27,815 bases of DNA from a virus. The notes under the pieces are model-generated. The model saw only the letters and a program-made list of their open reading frames with translations. It had not been told where the DNA came from and did no database searches. The stretch covers positions 1 through 27,815 of IMG/VR virus record IMGVR_UViG_3300042476_000283. One strand, given 5' to 3'. Made by a program: the position numbers and the translations under genes. Of this stretch, positions 1 to 8,429 are shown in pieces; positions within the stretch are counted from its first letter, which is position 1, and each line of letters opens with the position of its first letter.

Positions 1-2990
1 AAGTACCGAATGAGATTGATGCAGATAGTTTTGACTTTAGCTGGCATCCATATGTAGAAGATCAACCATATGTGTACCAGTTCGGCACACAACATCAAAA
101 GACAGGTGGACCGAAGTATATAACACCTGGAGTGATTCCTTCTAGTCCTGTCAAGTATATCGACACTCGTATTTTAAAGGCTATTAGAAAGCCAAGTAAG
201 AAAAACTTTGCAATATTAAACAACTACAAGATTAAAGAGTTTGACTTCACCTGGCATCCAGATGAAACTGATGAGCCCTACATATATGTATTTGGTAATA
301 ATCAACATCCTGCTGAAATAATGCCTACCATAGAATACGTGGTTCCTGGCGCAAAGCAAATCAAGTATGTCAACAATATCATGGCGGTACTTGATGTTGA
401 TATGACTAACTGGGAAGTACCTGATGATATTGACACTACAGATTTTGACTTTAGCTGGAAACCTAATCCAAAAGATCCTGCGTTCATTTATCAGTTCGGT
501 ACACAATGGCAGAAAACAGGTGGACCTAGATACGTAGTACCCGGTGCTGATGAAGTTAAGTATGTGTCAACTCAAAAAGTAAAAGCGTTACCTAATCAGA
601 ACAACTGGACTATTCCTACTCATATTGATGTGACTGGATTTGATTTTAGTTGGCATCCAGATGATACAAGTCCTGCATACATATATCACTTTGCTACTCA
701 ATGGGCATTGACAGGTGGACCGATATACACTGTACCCGGCGCTGTTGAAACTAAGTACTTGGAAGAACCAAGTGCTATTGCGTTGGAGAACAAAGACAAT
801 TGGGAAGTACCTGAACATGTTGATGTTAGTGACTTTGATTTCTCATGGCATCCGTATGTAGAAGATCAGCCCTACATCTATCAGTTCGGTACACAGTGGC
901 AGAAGACAGGCGGACCAAAGTATGTAACACCGGGCGTTATTCCTTCTAGCCCTGTAAAGTATATAGATACTCGTATTTTAAAATCTAAAAGATTACCGAA
1001 TAAGAAAAACTTTGCAATACTCAATAACTATAAGATTAAAGAGTTTGATTGGTCGTGGCATCCGGATGAAACCGATGAGCCATATATCTATGTGTTCGGC
1101 AACACTCAGCATCCTGCTGAGATAATGCCTACTGTAGAATACAAAGTTCCGGGTGCAAAACAAATCAAATATGTGTCTGATGTTATTGCTGTACTTGATG
1201 TTGATATGACTAACTGGGAAGTGCCTGCTAGTGTAGATACAACTGGCTTTGACTTTAGTTGGAAACCCAATCCAAAAGATCCTGCGTTCATATACGAATT
1301 CAGTACACAATGGCAGAAGACAGGTGGACCTCGATATATCGTTCCCGATGCCACCGAAGTCAAGTATGTCACCACACAAAAAGTAAAAGCATTGCCGGAT
1401 CATGACAAGTGGACATTACCTGAGAACATTGATGTAACTGATTTTGACTTTAGCTGGCATCCTGACAGTACTAGCCCTCCGTACAACTATCATTTTGCTA
1501 CTCAATGGGCATTGAGTGGTGGACCTGTATACAAGATGGATGGCGCAATTGCAACTAAGTACATGGATTCACCTAGTGCAAAAGCGTTGCCTAACAAAAC
1601 TAACTGGGAAGTTCCGGTTGACATTGATGAATCTGATTTCGATTTCTCATGGCACCCTTATGCAGAAGACGATCCGTATATCTATCAGTTCGGTACACAG
1701 TGGCAGAAGACAGGCGGACCTCGGTATGTTACTCCGGGCGCAAAAAGAAGCGCACCAGTCAAGTACATTGATACTCGTGTTATCACATCAAAGAAATTAC
1801 CTACTAAGAGTAAATTTAATGTATTAAACAACTTATCAGTTGCATCGTTTGATTGGTCATGGCATCCTGATGACACTGACGGTGAATTCATCTATGTGTT
1901 TGGTAACACACAGTATCCTGCAGAAGTGATGCCTACGATTGAATATCGTTCAAGTCCTTATGCTGAAAAGATAAAGTATGTCAATGATGTGAAGGCAACA
2001 CTTGCTACCGACCTTACTGGATGGGATGTACCGAGCAAAATAGATGTAAGTCAGTTTGACTTTAGTTGGAAACCAAATCCAAATGACCCTCCCTATATCT
2101 ATCAGTTTGGTACACAACATCAAAAGACAGGTGGACCAAAGTACACTGTATCAGGTGCAACTGAAGTAAAATATGTAGAAGAATCTACTGCAAAGTCAGT
2201 AGCTTCTAAGAAGCATTGGTTTGTTCCACCTAGTATAAACTCATCGGTGTTTGATTTCTCATGGCACCCAGACGACACTGATGAACTATTCATTTATCAG
2301 TTTGGTACTCAATGGCAAAAGACAGGTGGCCCTCGCTATGTGCCTGAAGGCGCTACTAGCGACACCCCAGTTAAGTATTGCAGTGATATCAAATCTATCC
2401 ATTTGAAAGATAAGAAAAATTTCACTACATTGATAGAACACGATATCAAAGATTTTGACTACAGCTGGCACCCAGATGACACTGAGAAACCATACATATA
2501 TCGTTTCGGCAACAAACAATATTCTGCTGAAATTATGCCTACTATTGAATACAAGGTTCCCGGAGCAGTGCAAACAAAATATGTGACAGATATTGTTGCA
2601 ATACTAAGCCCTAATAGAAAAAATTGGGTAGTACCTAAGAACATACAAGCCGAAAGTTTTGATTTTAGTTGGATCCCTAATCCAAACGATCCTCCATACA
2701 TCTATCAGTTTGGCACACAGCATCAAAAGACAAATGGACCTAGATACGAAGTTTTCGGAGCAACTGATATAAAGTATGTTGATGATATCCGAGCAAAACG
2801 CAAAGAGGACAAGACTAACTGGGTCATCCCCAATGGTGTTGCTGTAAATGATTTTGACTTTAGCTGGCATCCTGATGAATTAGCACCACCGTATGTGTAT
2901 CAGTTTGGTACTATGGTAGATGATAAGGATGGTCCTAAGTATGTTACACCGGGTCATACTGGAGAGATTGTATATAAGTTACGTATAACT
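1..2990 (+). repeat. 804-nt tandem super-repeats (four-module unit)
   Basis: The tryptophan codon of the type-a module falls at 42, 846 and 1650, which is exactly 804 nt (268 codons) apart each time. The next type-a module is at 2262, only 612 nt on, so the third unit has lost one module (type d). Units 1 and 2 are very similar at nucleotide level; the stretch coding for L-D-V-D-M-T-N-W-E-V recurs nearly unchanged around 388-420 and 1191-1223. This implies recent duplication or continuing recombination. The repeats are coding throughout and keep frame. Confidence 0.85.
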
Positions 2991-5021
2991 AAACCATATG
3001 AAAATGAATTAGCAACCTCTATCCCTGATCAGGTTGTTGTTCCTGAATACTACATCGAAACTACTTTAGAAGATTTGATTAATCAACATTCTTCTGAAGT
3101 ATTCTGGGCATTGAATAAGAACATCGACTACACTGGTTTCGACTTTGATTGGAGACCAGAAGTTATCAATGTTGCATGGGAATCTGACTACGTACACGTG
3201 TTTGGATCACCGGACTCAGTAACTACTCATACATATTTTGTAAACGCTAGGTCTTATCTAGATGGTAAGAAAGATTTAAAGTTTGTAGAAGATGCGTCAT
3301 TGAATGAAGGCTACTTGTCTAGGTTGTTTATCAAACCAGACATGTTCTTTGTTGATAGAGGCAACCCAGAATCAGCACACAGATATGAAGAATTGAAGAT
3401 TAAATTTGGTAACATTCAAAAGACTCGTTATCTAAACAGCTGGGTTGATACTATCAATCGTTGTATCAATCGTAGTACCACAGAATTGTGCTGGATATTG
3501 AATAGCGAATTAGATTACACTGACTTTGATTTCAACTACTATCCTAACCCCTGGCAGATGAAGATGGTTCATGTGTTTGGTACTCAGTGGAGTCATTGGG
3601 GTACAACCTTTATAGTTAATCGTGACACATTTTCTGCTGATACAAAATACATCAAGATTATTGAGCATTTGAGCAACCTTAACTTTATTAAGGATAGAAC
3701 TGCTAAAGCCACTAACGTATTGTACGATGTGTACTATATTGATCACGGTAACACACCTAACTTACCTTTAGCAAATGTTGTACCTTATGATACTGATTAC
3801 CTAACTACCTTTAAGAATATAATATCTAAACTTCCTGAGAAGAAAGAACATTACATTTGGATAGCAAGCACAGTATGTGATTATGAGAGTTTTGACTTCA
3901 CTTACATATGTGATCCATTTGCTAGAGAGCAGTTGCATGTATTCCCAAGTGACAAGCAAAAGTTTGGTGACACATTCTTGGTCAATGTGAACAAGTTACG
4001 TGAGTTGATAAAGGACATGGAGTCATTGAAAGATTATGACAAGATTAATTTTAATCAGCATCAACGTACCAAACGATTGGCAGCTCCTGTTATTGTTTCT
4101 GATTTTGATAGCCATGTTGCTACGGTAATGCAGGACTTTGATTTCCCCTATGCAACTTTTGTAACAAGCGACAACAAAGACATTGTAGTAGTAGAAGAAG
4201 AACCAATGAACTTGTGGGATATTGAGTCAAAGAACATATTGATTACTAGTACCGGTGGCACACGCATTGTTGTTCCTAAAGAAGCAAAGCAATATGTTGA
4301 GACACAGTTGTACGACTATCCATACATCAAGACTGCATCACGATTAGCCAAGAGTAACCCATTAGATATCGTATTCTTGAGTAACGGTGAGGCATGTGCG
4401 GATGAGAACTATGAACATCTATTGAAAGCTACAAAGGGCCTACCTAACAGAATTGTTCGTGTAGATGGAGTTAATGGTCGTGTTGAAGCATATCATGCGG
4501 CAGCAGAAGCAAGCAACACCCCTTGGATGTTTACTGTGTTTGCTAAACTGAAAGTCAACACTAAATTTGACTTCAACTGGCAACCAGATAGATTGCAGAT
4601 ACCAAAGCACTATATGTTCTTAGCTAAGAATCCTGTGAATGGTTTGATATATGGTCATCAGGGCATGATTGCGTACAACAAGCAAATGACATTAGATAAC
4701 TTAGGATATGGACTAGACTTTACACTTGATAGTCCGCATGAGACTATTGAATTATTGTCTGGTATAGCAACATACAATATTGATGAATGGTCGACATGGC
4801 GTACTGCATTCCGTGAAGTAATCAAATTGAAGAAAGAAGATTCTGAAATTAGCAACAGCCGCTTAGAAGTGTGGCTGACTAAGGCAACCGGCGAGTTTGC
4901 ACAGAGTTCACTTGACGGAGCCAAAGACGGTATTGACTATTACAATGAAGTAGATGGCAAGACAGACAAACTAAAATTAAGTTATGAGTGGGCATGGCTC
5001 CGAGAAAGATTTAACAAATGA
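3..5021 (+). CDS. Giant modular FDFSWHP-repeat protein with glycosyltransferase-like C-terminus (5' partial)
   Basis: The reading frame is open from the first bases, so the start lies upstream; 1672 residues are visible. It contains about 15 close modules of 64-71 residues. Each has the core FDFSWHPD, then P-Y-I-Y-x-F-G-T-Q, KTGGP, Y-x-V-P-G-A and KYV, and ends near N-W-x-V-P. Four module types (a-b-c-d) recur in order, giving 804-nt super-repeats. After about base 2990 the modules diverge (FDFDWRPE, FDFNYYPNP, FDFTYICDP). The last 330 residues hold FDFNWQPD, then K-N-P-V-N-G-L and YGHQG near base 4650, a layout I associate with glycosyltransferase-like phage proteins. That assignment is tentative, and the role of the modules is unknown. 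The tail overlaps the next gene by ATGA, and two GT-like genes follow, which supports a glycan-related function. A long virion fibre is the alternative. Confidence 0.85.
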   Translation, partial: VPNEIDADSFDFSWHPYVEDQPYVYQFGTQHQKTGGPKYITPGVIPSSPVKYIDTRILKAIRKPSKKNFAILNNYKIKEFDFTWHPDETDEPYIYVFGNNQHPAEIMPTIEYVVPGAKQIKYVNNIMAVLDVDMTNWEVPDDIDTTDFDFSWKPNPKDPAFIYQFGTQWQKTGGPRYVVPGADEVKYVSTQKVKALPNQNNWTIPTHIDVTGFDFSWHPDDTSPAYIYHFATQWALTGGPIYTVPGAVETKYLEEPSAIALENKDNWEVPEHVDVSDFDFSWHPYVEDQPYIYQFGTQWQKTGGPKYVTPGVIPSSPVKYIDTRILKSKRLPNKKNFAILNNYKIKEFDWSWHPDETDEPYIYVFGNTQHPAEIMPTVEYKVPGAKQIKYVSDVIAVLDVDMTNWEVPASVDTTGFDFSWKPNPKDPAFIYEFSTQWQKTGGPRYIVPDATEVKYVTTQKVKALPDHDKWTLPENIDVTDFDFSWHPDSTSPPYNYHFATQWALSGGPVYKMDGAIATKYMDSPSAKALPNKTNWEVPVDIDESDFDFSWHPYAEDDPYIYQFGTQWQKTGGPRYVTPGAKRSAPVKYIDTRVITSKKLPTKSKFNVLNNLSVASFDWSWHPDDTDGEFIYVFGNTQYPAEVMPTIEYRSSPYAEKIKYVNDVKATLATDLTGWDVPSKIDVSQFDFSWKPNPNDPPYIYQFGTQHQKTGGPKYTVSGATEVKYVEESTAKSVASKKHWFVPPSINSSVFDFSWHPDDTDELFIYQFGTQWQKTGGPRYVPEGATSDTPVKYCSDIKSIHLKDKKNFTTLIEHDIKDFDYSWHPDDTEKPYIYRFGNKQYSAEIMPTIEYKVPGAVQTKYVTDIVAILSPNRKNWVVPKNIQAESFDFSWIPNPNDPPYIYQFGTQHQKTNGPRYEVFGATDIKYVDDIRAKRKEDKTNWVIPNGVAVNDFDFSWHPDELAPPYVYQFGTMVDDKDGPKYVTPGHTGEIVYKLRITKPYENELATSIPDQVVVPEYYIETTLEDLINQHSSEVFWALNKNIDYTGFDFDWRPEVINVAWESDYVHVFGSPDSVTTHTYFVNARSYLDGKKDLKFVEDASLNEGYLSRLFIKPDMFFVDRGNPESAHRYEELKIKFGNIQKTRYLNSWVDTINRCINRSTTELCWILNSELDYTDFDFNYYPNPWQMKMVHVFGTQWSHWGTTFIVNRDTFSADTKYIKIIEHLSNLNFIKDRTAKATNVLYDVYYIDHGNTPNLPLANVVPYDTDYLTTFKNIISKLPEKKEHYIWIASTVCDYESFDFTYICDPFAREQLHVFPSDKQKFGDTFLVNVNKLRELIKDMESLKDYDKINFNQHQRTKRLAAPVIVSDFDSHVATVMQDFDFPYATFVTSDNKDIVVVEEEPMNLWDIESKNILITSTGGTRIVVPKEAKQYVETQLYDYPYIKTASRLAKSNPLDIVFLSNGEACADENYEHLLKATKGLPNRIVRVDGVNGRVEAYHAAAEASNTPWMFTVFAKLKVNTKFDFNWQPDRLQIPKHYMFLAKNPVNGLIYGHQGMIAYNKQMTLDNLGYGLDFTLDSPHETIELLSGIATYNIDEWSTWRTAFREVIKLKKEDSEISNSRLEVWLTKATGEFAQSSLDGAKDGIDYYNEVDGKTDKLKLSYEWAWLRERFNK

Positions 5022-6076
5022 AATATATCACGCACAATCAATGGTCCGGGGATAATAAATTCATAGAATTTTATCATCGTGTGCTCAATGAGGAATGGGA
5101 TAAGATAATAATATTCTGTCAAAATGAATGGGAATGGTACAACCACGAACCAATACATTGGAAGTTGTTGCAAGAACATTGCAAGAGCATAGGTAGGCCC
5201 ATACATGTTATCGTTGGTGCTGCTGAAAAAGATTTCCCAGTTCAGATTGACAATATAGTAGTGACATATTGGGCTACAGCTTGGTTTAGCAGAACATACA
5301 CTAATGCCATACGAAGCAACAGCACTGGTATCTTTATCAATCCTCTTGGTCCTGCTGAGTACACACATCATTATTTTAATTTTAATCACAGACCAAAGTC
5401 TCATCGTTGTAGGGTTATAGATCAATTGGCAAAACATAATATATTGAAGCACGGCAAAGTTTCTATACATGATAGTGAAGTGTATTCTGGCTATGCACAA
5501 GAAGCTTGGAGAACATATAACTGGAAACACTTTAACTTTACACCTCTAGAGGTCGACCATGAAAAGTTCACAGTAAATTCACACTCGCAAATGTTTGCAG
5601 TCACCGATGTACATAAAAAAGCATTTTGTCAGTTAGTTAGTGAAACTACAGATAGATCCTATTTTATAAGTGAAAAAACAATCATGCCTTTATGTGCAGG
5701 AAAGCCTTTTTTAGTTGCATCAAGACAGGGATATCATAAGATGTTAGTTGATTTAGGTTTTGTATTATATGATGAAATCTTTAACTATTCGTTTGATGAT
5801 GTTACGGATGAAGATATCAGATATGAAATGCTAGTTGACAATTACAAACGACTATGTGAGATTCCGTTGTCTGAGTTACCATTTATAACACATAAGATTT
5901 CTGATAAACTACTACACAATAAAAATAGGGTAAGAGAAATAGTTTATGATCGAAACCTTAAACCTGACCTTGTAAAAGAAATATTAGCTCACTATACTAA
6001 GACAGGCGAAGAAGTAGATCACCTTCTTTGCTCATTACATAATGAAGAAGAAATGTTGCAATTCTATGAGTGGTAA
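5018..6076 (+). CDS. Glycosyltransferase-like protein, paralog 1
   Basis: This is a 352-residue soluble protein. N-terminal motifs are ITHNQWSG and FCQNEWEWYN. The middle has N-H-R-P-K-S-H-R-C followed by I-D-Q-L-A-K. The C-terminal half has QLVSET, then I-S-E-K-T-I-M-P-L and GKPFLVAS, then Y-H-K-M-L and LGF. The SE(x)n-EKT-x-x-PL-x-x-GKPF block resembles the donor-binding C-terminal half of GT10-like and other phage glycosyltransferase-like proteins; this is pattern recognition, not a database match. The ATG overlaps the previous stop as ATGA, so it is translationally coupled to the giant repeat protein. It is clearly paralogous to the next gene along its whole length. Substrate is unknown. 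Confidence 0.75.
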   Translation: MKYITHNQWSGDNKFIEFYHRVLNEEWDKIIIFCQNEWEWYNHEPIHWKLLQEHCKSIGRPIHVIVGAAEKDFPVQIDNIVVTYWATAWFSRTYTNAIRSNSTGIFINPLGPAEYTHHYFNFNHRPKSHRCRVIDQLAKHNILKHGKVSIHDSEVYSGYAQEAWRTYNWKHFNFTPLEVDHEKFTVNSHSQMFAVTDVHKKAFCQLVSETTDRSYFISEKTIMPLCAGKPFLVASRQGYHKMLVDLGFVLYDEIFNYSFDDVTDEDIRYEMLVDNYKRLCEIPLSELPFITHKISDKLLHNKNRVREIVYDRNLKPDLVKEILAHYTKTGEEVDHLLCSLHNEEEMLQFYEW

Positions 6077-7097
6077 TGTATCTAACTATATAGGACACAA
6101 TCAATGGGACGGCCTAAACTTTGCTAATTTTTATAACAAAGTTGTTTCTGGATACTATGACAAGGTAATTTTATTTTGCCAGAATGAATGGGAATGGCAT
6201 GCACAACCTGAATTATTTAACAACCTACTTTCTTTTTGTAAAAGTAGGAATCAACCATTATATGTCATATCAGGTTCTGCTGAGTTGCATTACCCTACAC
6301 GAGTTGAAAACACTGAGGTTTCCTGGTGGAGTACATATTGGATAGGTAAAACATTAGGAGCTCTATTCAATAGCAATGAAGGGAAAAAATTATCAATAGA
6401 CCCATATGAACATGTAGACTACAAATACCATTACATATCGATGAACAACCGGCCACATGCTCATAGGTGTTTATTGATAGATTTGTTAGCTAAAAACAAT
6501 CTGTTAGAACATGGAGCAGTGTCAATGCATGGTACCCCTGTAATGTACACCTATAGATATTTTGACGGTAGACCATTGATACTAGAATCTGAGTTTGCAG
6601 AGGATAAAAATCAATATAGAATAGTAGATCAGTACTATGAATCATTTGCACAATTGATAAGTGAGAGTTCCGGGAATACAATTATTCTAACTGAAAAGAC
6701 TGCTATTCCTTTGTTACTAGGTAAGCCCTTTCTGGTAGCAAGTCAGATGCACTATCATAAATTCTTAAAAAATTTAGGGTTTGAACTGTACGAGGAACTA
6801 TTTGACTATTCGTTTGATGACGAACCCGATGAAGAAAAACGTTATGAGATGTTGTTAGAAAACTTCAAAAAACTTATAAAAGTAAACAAGCAGGATTTGT
6901 ATATATTGCGAATGCAAATAGCCAACAAAGTTGCATTCAATAAGAAACATGCAAGGGCATTGGCCTATGATAAATCATTGTATCCAAAAATAGCAGTAGA
7001 AGCCATCGATTGGTATGAAGATACCGGGAATATTTTGGATCGACACTTGATAGATGACTATGAAAACCTCAAATCATGTAGGGACTATGAAATTTGA
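6066..7097 (+). CDS. Glycosyltransferase-like protein, paralog 2
   Basis: This is a 343-residue paralog of the preceding gene. It shares HNQW-x-G, FCQNEWEW, N-N-R-P-x-x-H-R-C, the L-x-x-HG-x-VS-x-H block, EKTAIPLLLGKPFLVAS, YHKFLKNLGFELY and FDYSFDD. The frame is also open from an ATG at 6042. I prefer the ATG at 6066 because its N-terminus aligns with paralog 1 and it overlaps the upstream gene by only 11 nt; neither start has a clear Shine-Dalgarno sequence. Two neighbouring copies suggest tandem duplication followed by divergence, perhaps to transfer different sugars or to act in sequence. Its TGA stop forms part of a TTGACA box at 7094. Confidence 0.75.
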   Translation: MSGNVSNYIGHNQWDGLNFANFYNKVVSGYYDKVILFCQNEWEWHAQPELFNNLLSFCKSRNQPLYVISGSAELHYPTRVENTEVSWWSTYWIGKTLGALFNSNEGKKLSIDPYEHVDYKYHYISMNNRPHAHRCLLIDLLAKNNLLEHGAVSMHGTPVMYTYRYFDGRPLILESEFAEDKNQYRIVDQYYESFAQLISESSGNTIILTEKTAIPLLLGKPFLVASQMHYHKFLKNLGFELYEELFDYSFDDEPDEEKRYEMLLENFKKLIKVNKQDLYILRMQIANKVAFNKKHARALAYDKSLYPKIAVEAIDWYEDTGNILDRHLIDDYENLKSCRDYEI

Positions 7098-7122
7098 CAT
7101 AAATACAGAAAGGTGATACAAT
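7094..7122 (+). promoter_or_regulatory. Candidate sigma-70 promoter overlapping a late-type box
   Basis: TTGACA (7094-7099), 17-nt spacer and TACAAT (7117-7122) fit a sigma-70 promoter. A CATAAATA box (7098-7105) resembling a T4 late promoter lies inside it. The -10 box sits almost on the next ATG (7124), so transcription from the sigma-70 promoter would start inside that small ORF and serve the lipoprotein and possibly the tmRNA. The late box is placed better for the small ORF itself. Confidence 0.5.
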
Positions 7123-7123
7123 C

Positions 7124-7237
7124 ATGAATATGAATAGAGCTTTAGCACTTAAGGGATTACTAGCACTAATGGGCTTATATGTAGCCTACAAGTTAGGGCT
7201 TGAACTTTGGTGCATTGCATATGGTTTGTTAATGTAA
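7124..7237 (+). CDS. Small membrane peptide (37 aa)
   Basis: A short ORF begins at ATG 7124 with a strong Shine-Dalgarno AAAGGTGA seven bases upstream. It encodes 37 residues beginning MNMNRALALKGLLALMGLYV and is almost entirely hydrophobic, consistent with one transmembrane helix. It ends nine bases before the ATG of the next lipoprotein gene. The strong ribosome-binding site and fit between neighbours argue that it is real. Function is unknown; an inner-membrane phage peptide is all that can be said. Confidence 0.6.
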   Translation: MNMNRALALKGLLALMGLYVAYKLGLELWCIAYGLLM

Positions 7238-7246
7238 GGAGCGTAT

Positions 7247-7471
7247 ATGAAACGTTTTATTGGTGCTGTTGTTATTTTGGGTAGTCTTGTTGGGTGTGCT
7301 ACACCTCAACAAAACGCGGCATTGACCGGTGCAATAATCGGCGCCGCAGTTATGGGTTCAGTATACTCACAACCTGCACCAAGACCGTTGCAATGTCACT
7401 CTACCAAAAGAGTGATTGGGTATGATATCTATCATCGTCCTGTGTATCAACATAGACAGGTGTGTAGATAA
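7247..7471 (+). CDS. Small lipoprotein with glycine-rich hydrophobic segment
   Basis: The 74-residue product starts with a type II signal peptide: basic MKR, a hydrophobic core, and lipobox L-V-G-C with the lipidated Cys at residue 17. The mature part has a glycine/alanine-rich hydrophobic stretch (GAIIGAAVMG), similar to glycine-zipper lipoproteins, followed by a short polar tail with two further Cys and several His, Arg and Tyr. A perfect Shine-Dalgarno (TAAGGAG) precedes the ATG. It should localise to the periplasmic face of the outer or inner membrane. Superinfection exclusion or envelope modification are possible roles for phage lipoproteins, but nothing here shows which. The tmRNA gene follows directly. 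Confidence 0.75.
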   Translation: MKRFIGAVVILGSLVGCATPQQNAALTGAIIGAAVMGSVYSQPAPRPLQCHSTKRVIGYDIYHRPVYQHRQVCR

Positions 7472-7530
7472 AAGTTAAGACTGTATGAAGTAGACAGAAA
7501 AGGATTCAAGACGCGGGGGCAGTGCCCGCC

Positions 7531-7540
7531 AGGTCCACCA
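7531..7540 (+). other. tmRNA acceptor-strand 3' end with encoded CCA
   Basis: AGGTCCACCA contains the 3' acceptor strand, discriminator A and an encoded CCA. It is positioned upstream of its 5' partner at 7612, which is the defining sign of the permutation. The transcript needs processing at 7540 and 7612 to release the intervening segment (7541-7611). Confidence 0.85.
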
Positions 7541-7719
7541 TAAGCATATTAGACGAATGGATACAAACTGTAGGCATACAGTAGCAACAGAGCGGTTAGT
7601 ATGTTTTTGATGGGCCTGACACAGGATCGATTGGGTCAAGAGTATTGAAATGGACAGTCCGGCAATGTAGAAGCCGTTAGGATTGGGGTAACCTGGTCGA
7701 AGAAGCAAAAAACGTAAAT

Positions 7720-7752
7720 GCAAACGACGAACAGTTCGCTTTAGCAGCCTAA
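7720..7752 (+). other. tmRNA tag-peptide reading frame
   Basis: From the resume codon GCA at 7720 the frame reads ANDEQFALAA and ends at TAA (7750-7752). This matches the standard proteolysis tag pattern (E. coli tag ANDENYALAA), and the F-A-L-A-A ending is like betaproteobacterial tags as I recall them. An A-rich stretch just upstream corresponds to the resume-codon determinant of other tmRNAs. The stop codon lies in the 5' arm of a perfect 18-nt palindrome. Confidence 0.88.
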
Positions 7753-7770
7753 GCGGCCGCTTAGGGTTTC

Positions 7771-7801
7771 GGTAGGTTTCCTCGTAACAGAATAACCTAC
7801 C
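7771..7801 (+). other. Hairpin at the 3' side of the tmRNA coding piece
   Basis: GGTAGGTT (7771-7778) and AACCTACC (7794-7801) form an 8-bp stem with a 15-nt loop. No T-run follows, so it looks like a tmRNA structural helix rather than an intrinsic terminator; transcription may run on into the oxygenase gene. Confidence 0.55.
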
Positions 7802-7818
7802 CTAATTTAGGAAAAAAA

Positions 7819-8427
7819 ATGTCATTTCAAGACAATCATTATGAAATTATTAGGGGTGCATTACATCCTGAAGTGTTAGAACTTGTAGACATAGAAATGG
7901 AGTTATTGAAAAAAGTAACTTACGCCAAAAACAAACAAGATGAAGAAAATAAATTTATATTTTCAGATGGACAAGTTACTAATTCTTATTCCAGGTATGC
8001 CCCTCCATGTGTTGAAGCACTGAGTATCAAATTACTACCATTAATGGAAAAAGTAATTGGCAAACAATTATATAGTAGTTTTAGCTATGCTAGAATATAT
8101 TACAACGGTGCTACAATGGCAGAACACAAAGACAGACCAGGTTGTGAATTTGCTACGACTATTAATATTTCAATAGACCCTGAGCCTTGGGAAATTTGGT
8201 TTGATGATTTAAAAGGAAATAGATTTCCTATTTTATTAAATCCCGGTGATCTTATTGTTTATAAAGGGAGTGTTTTACCCCATTGGAGAAATGAATACCT
8301 GGGTGAGAGACAATTACAAGCGTTCTTGTTCTATGTGGATAAATTCGGTAAATACAAAGATTACAAATATGACCGTAGGAAATGTTTAGGCATGCCTGAT
8401 CCTGAAAAATATTGTGGCGGAGTATAA
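7819..8427 (+). CDS. 2-oxoglutarate/Fe(II)-dependent oxygenase (P4H-like)
   Basis: The 202-residue protein has the facial triad of the 2-oxoglutarate oxygenase superfamily: H103 and D105 in AEHKDRPG, and distal H155 in V-L-P-H-W. R164 in GERQLQAFLFYV is the likely 2-oxoglutarate-binding residue. Predicted fold is a double-stranded beta helix, cytoplasmic. Such enzymes hydroxylate proteins, nucleic acids or small molecules, and the substrate cannot be read from sequence. ATG 7819 has AGGA six bases upstream. It sits just after the tmRNA and two bases before a second, distinct oxygenase. Confidence 0.8.
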   Translation: MSFQDNHYEIIRGALHPEVLELVDIEMELLKKVTYAKNKQDEENKFIFSDGQVTNSYSRYAPPCVEALSIKLLPLMEKVIGKQLYSSFSYARIYYNGATMAEHKDRPGCEFATTINISIDPEPWEIWFDDLKGNRFPILLNPGDLIVYKGSVLPHWRNEYLGERQLQAFLFYVDKFGKYKDYKYDRRKCLGMPDPEKYCGGV

Positions 8428-8429
8428 AC

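Larger units (their letters stand above)
7476..7803 (+). ncRNA. ssrA: Circularly permuted (two-piece) tmRNA gene
   Basis: tmRNA rescues stalled ribosomes by acting first as alanyl-tRNA and then as mRNA for a degradation tag. Here the acceptor piece comes first. It ends with T-stem GCGGG/CCCGC, then AGGTCC, discriminator A and CCA at 7538-7540. A spacer of about 71 nt follows, and then the mature 5' half begins at 7612 with GGGCCTGACACAGGATCGAT. GGGCCT (7612-7617) pairs with AGGTCC (7531-7536) to rebuild the acceptor stem, and GACTGT (7479-7484) can pair with ACAGTC (7654-7659) as a long-range helix. The tag frame is 7720-7752. Hairpins follow the tag at 7748-7765 and 7771-7801. The outer ends are approximate. 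Permuted tmRNA is known from alphaproteobacteria, some cyanobacteria and some betaproteobacteria. The T-loop is not the usual TTCAA type. Confidence 0.88.

Noticed and set aside
1516-1827. Plus-strand ORF of 103 codons inside the repeat gene
   Set aside because: Frame shadow of the repeat coding sequence with no start signal.
216-2870. Several long minus-strand ORFs within the repeat gene
   Set aside because: They recur at the repeat spacing and only mirror the modules; no ribosome-binding sites or plausible proteins.
1-2990. Regular repeats as a possible CRISPR array
   Set aside because: Units are 804 nt, in-frame coding, and lack short repeats with unique spacers.
7475-7723. Minus-strand ORF of 82 codons
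   Set aside because: It is antisense to the tmRNA gene, whose structure explains the sequence.
7771-7801. Hairpin after the tmRNA tag as an intrinsic terminator
   Set aside because: No T-run follows; more likely a tmRNA helix.
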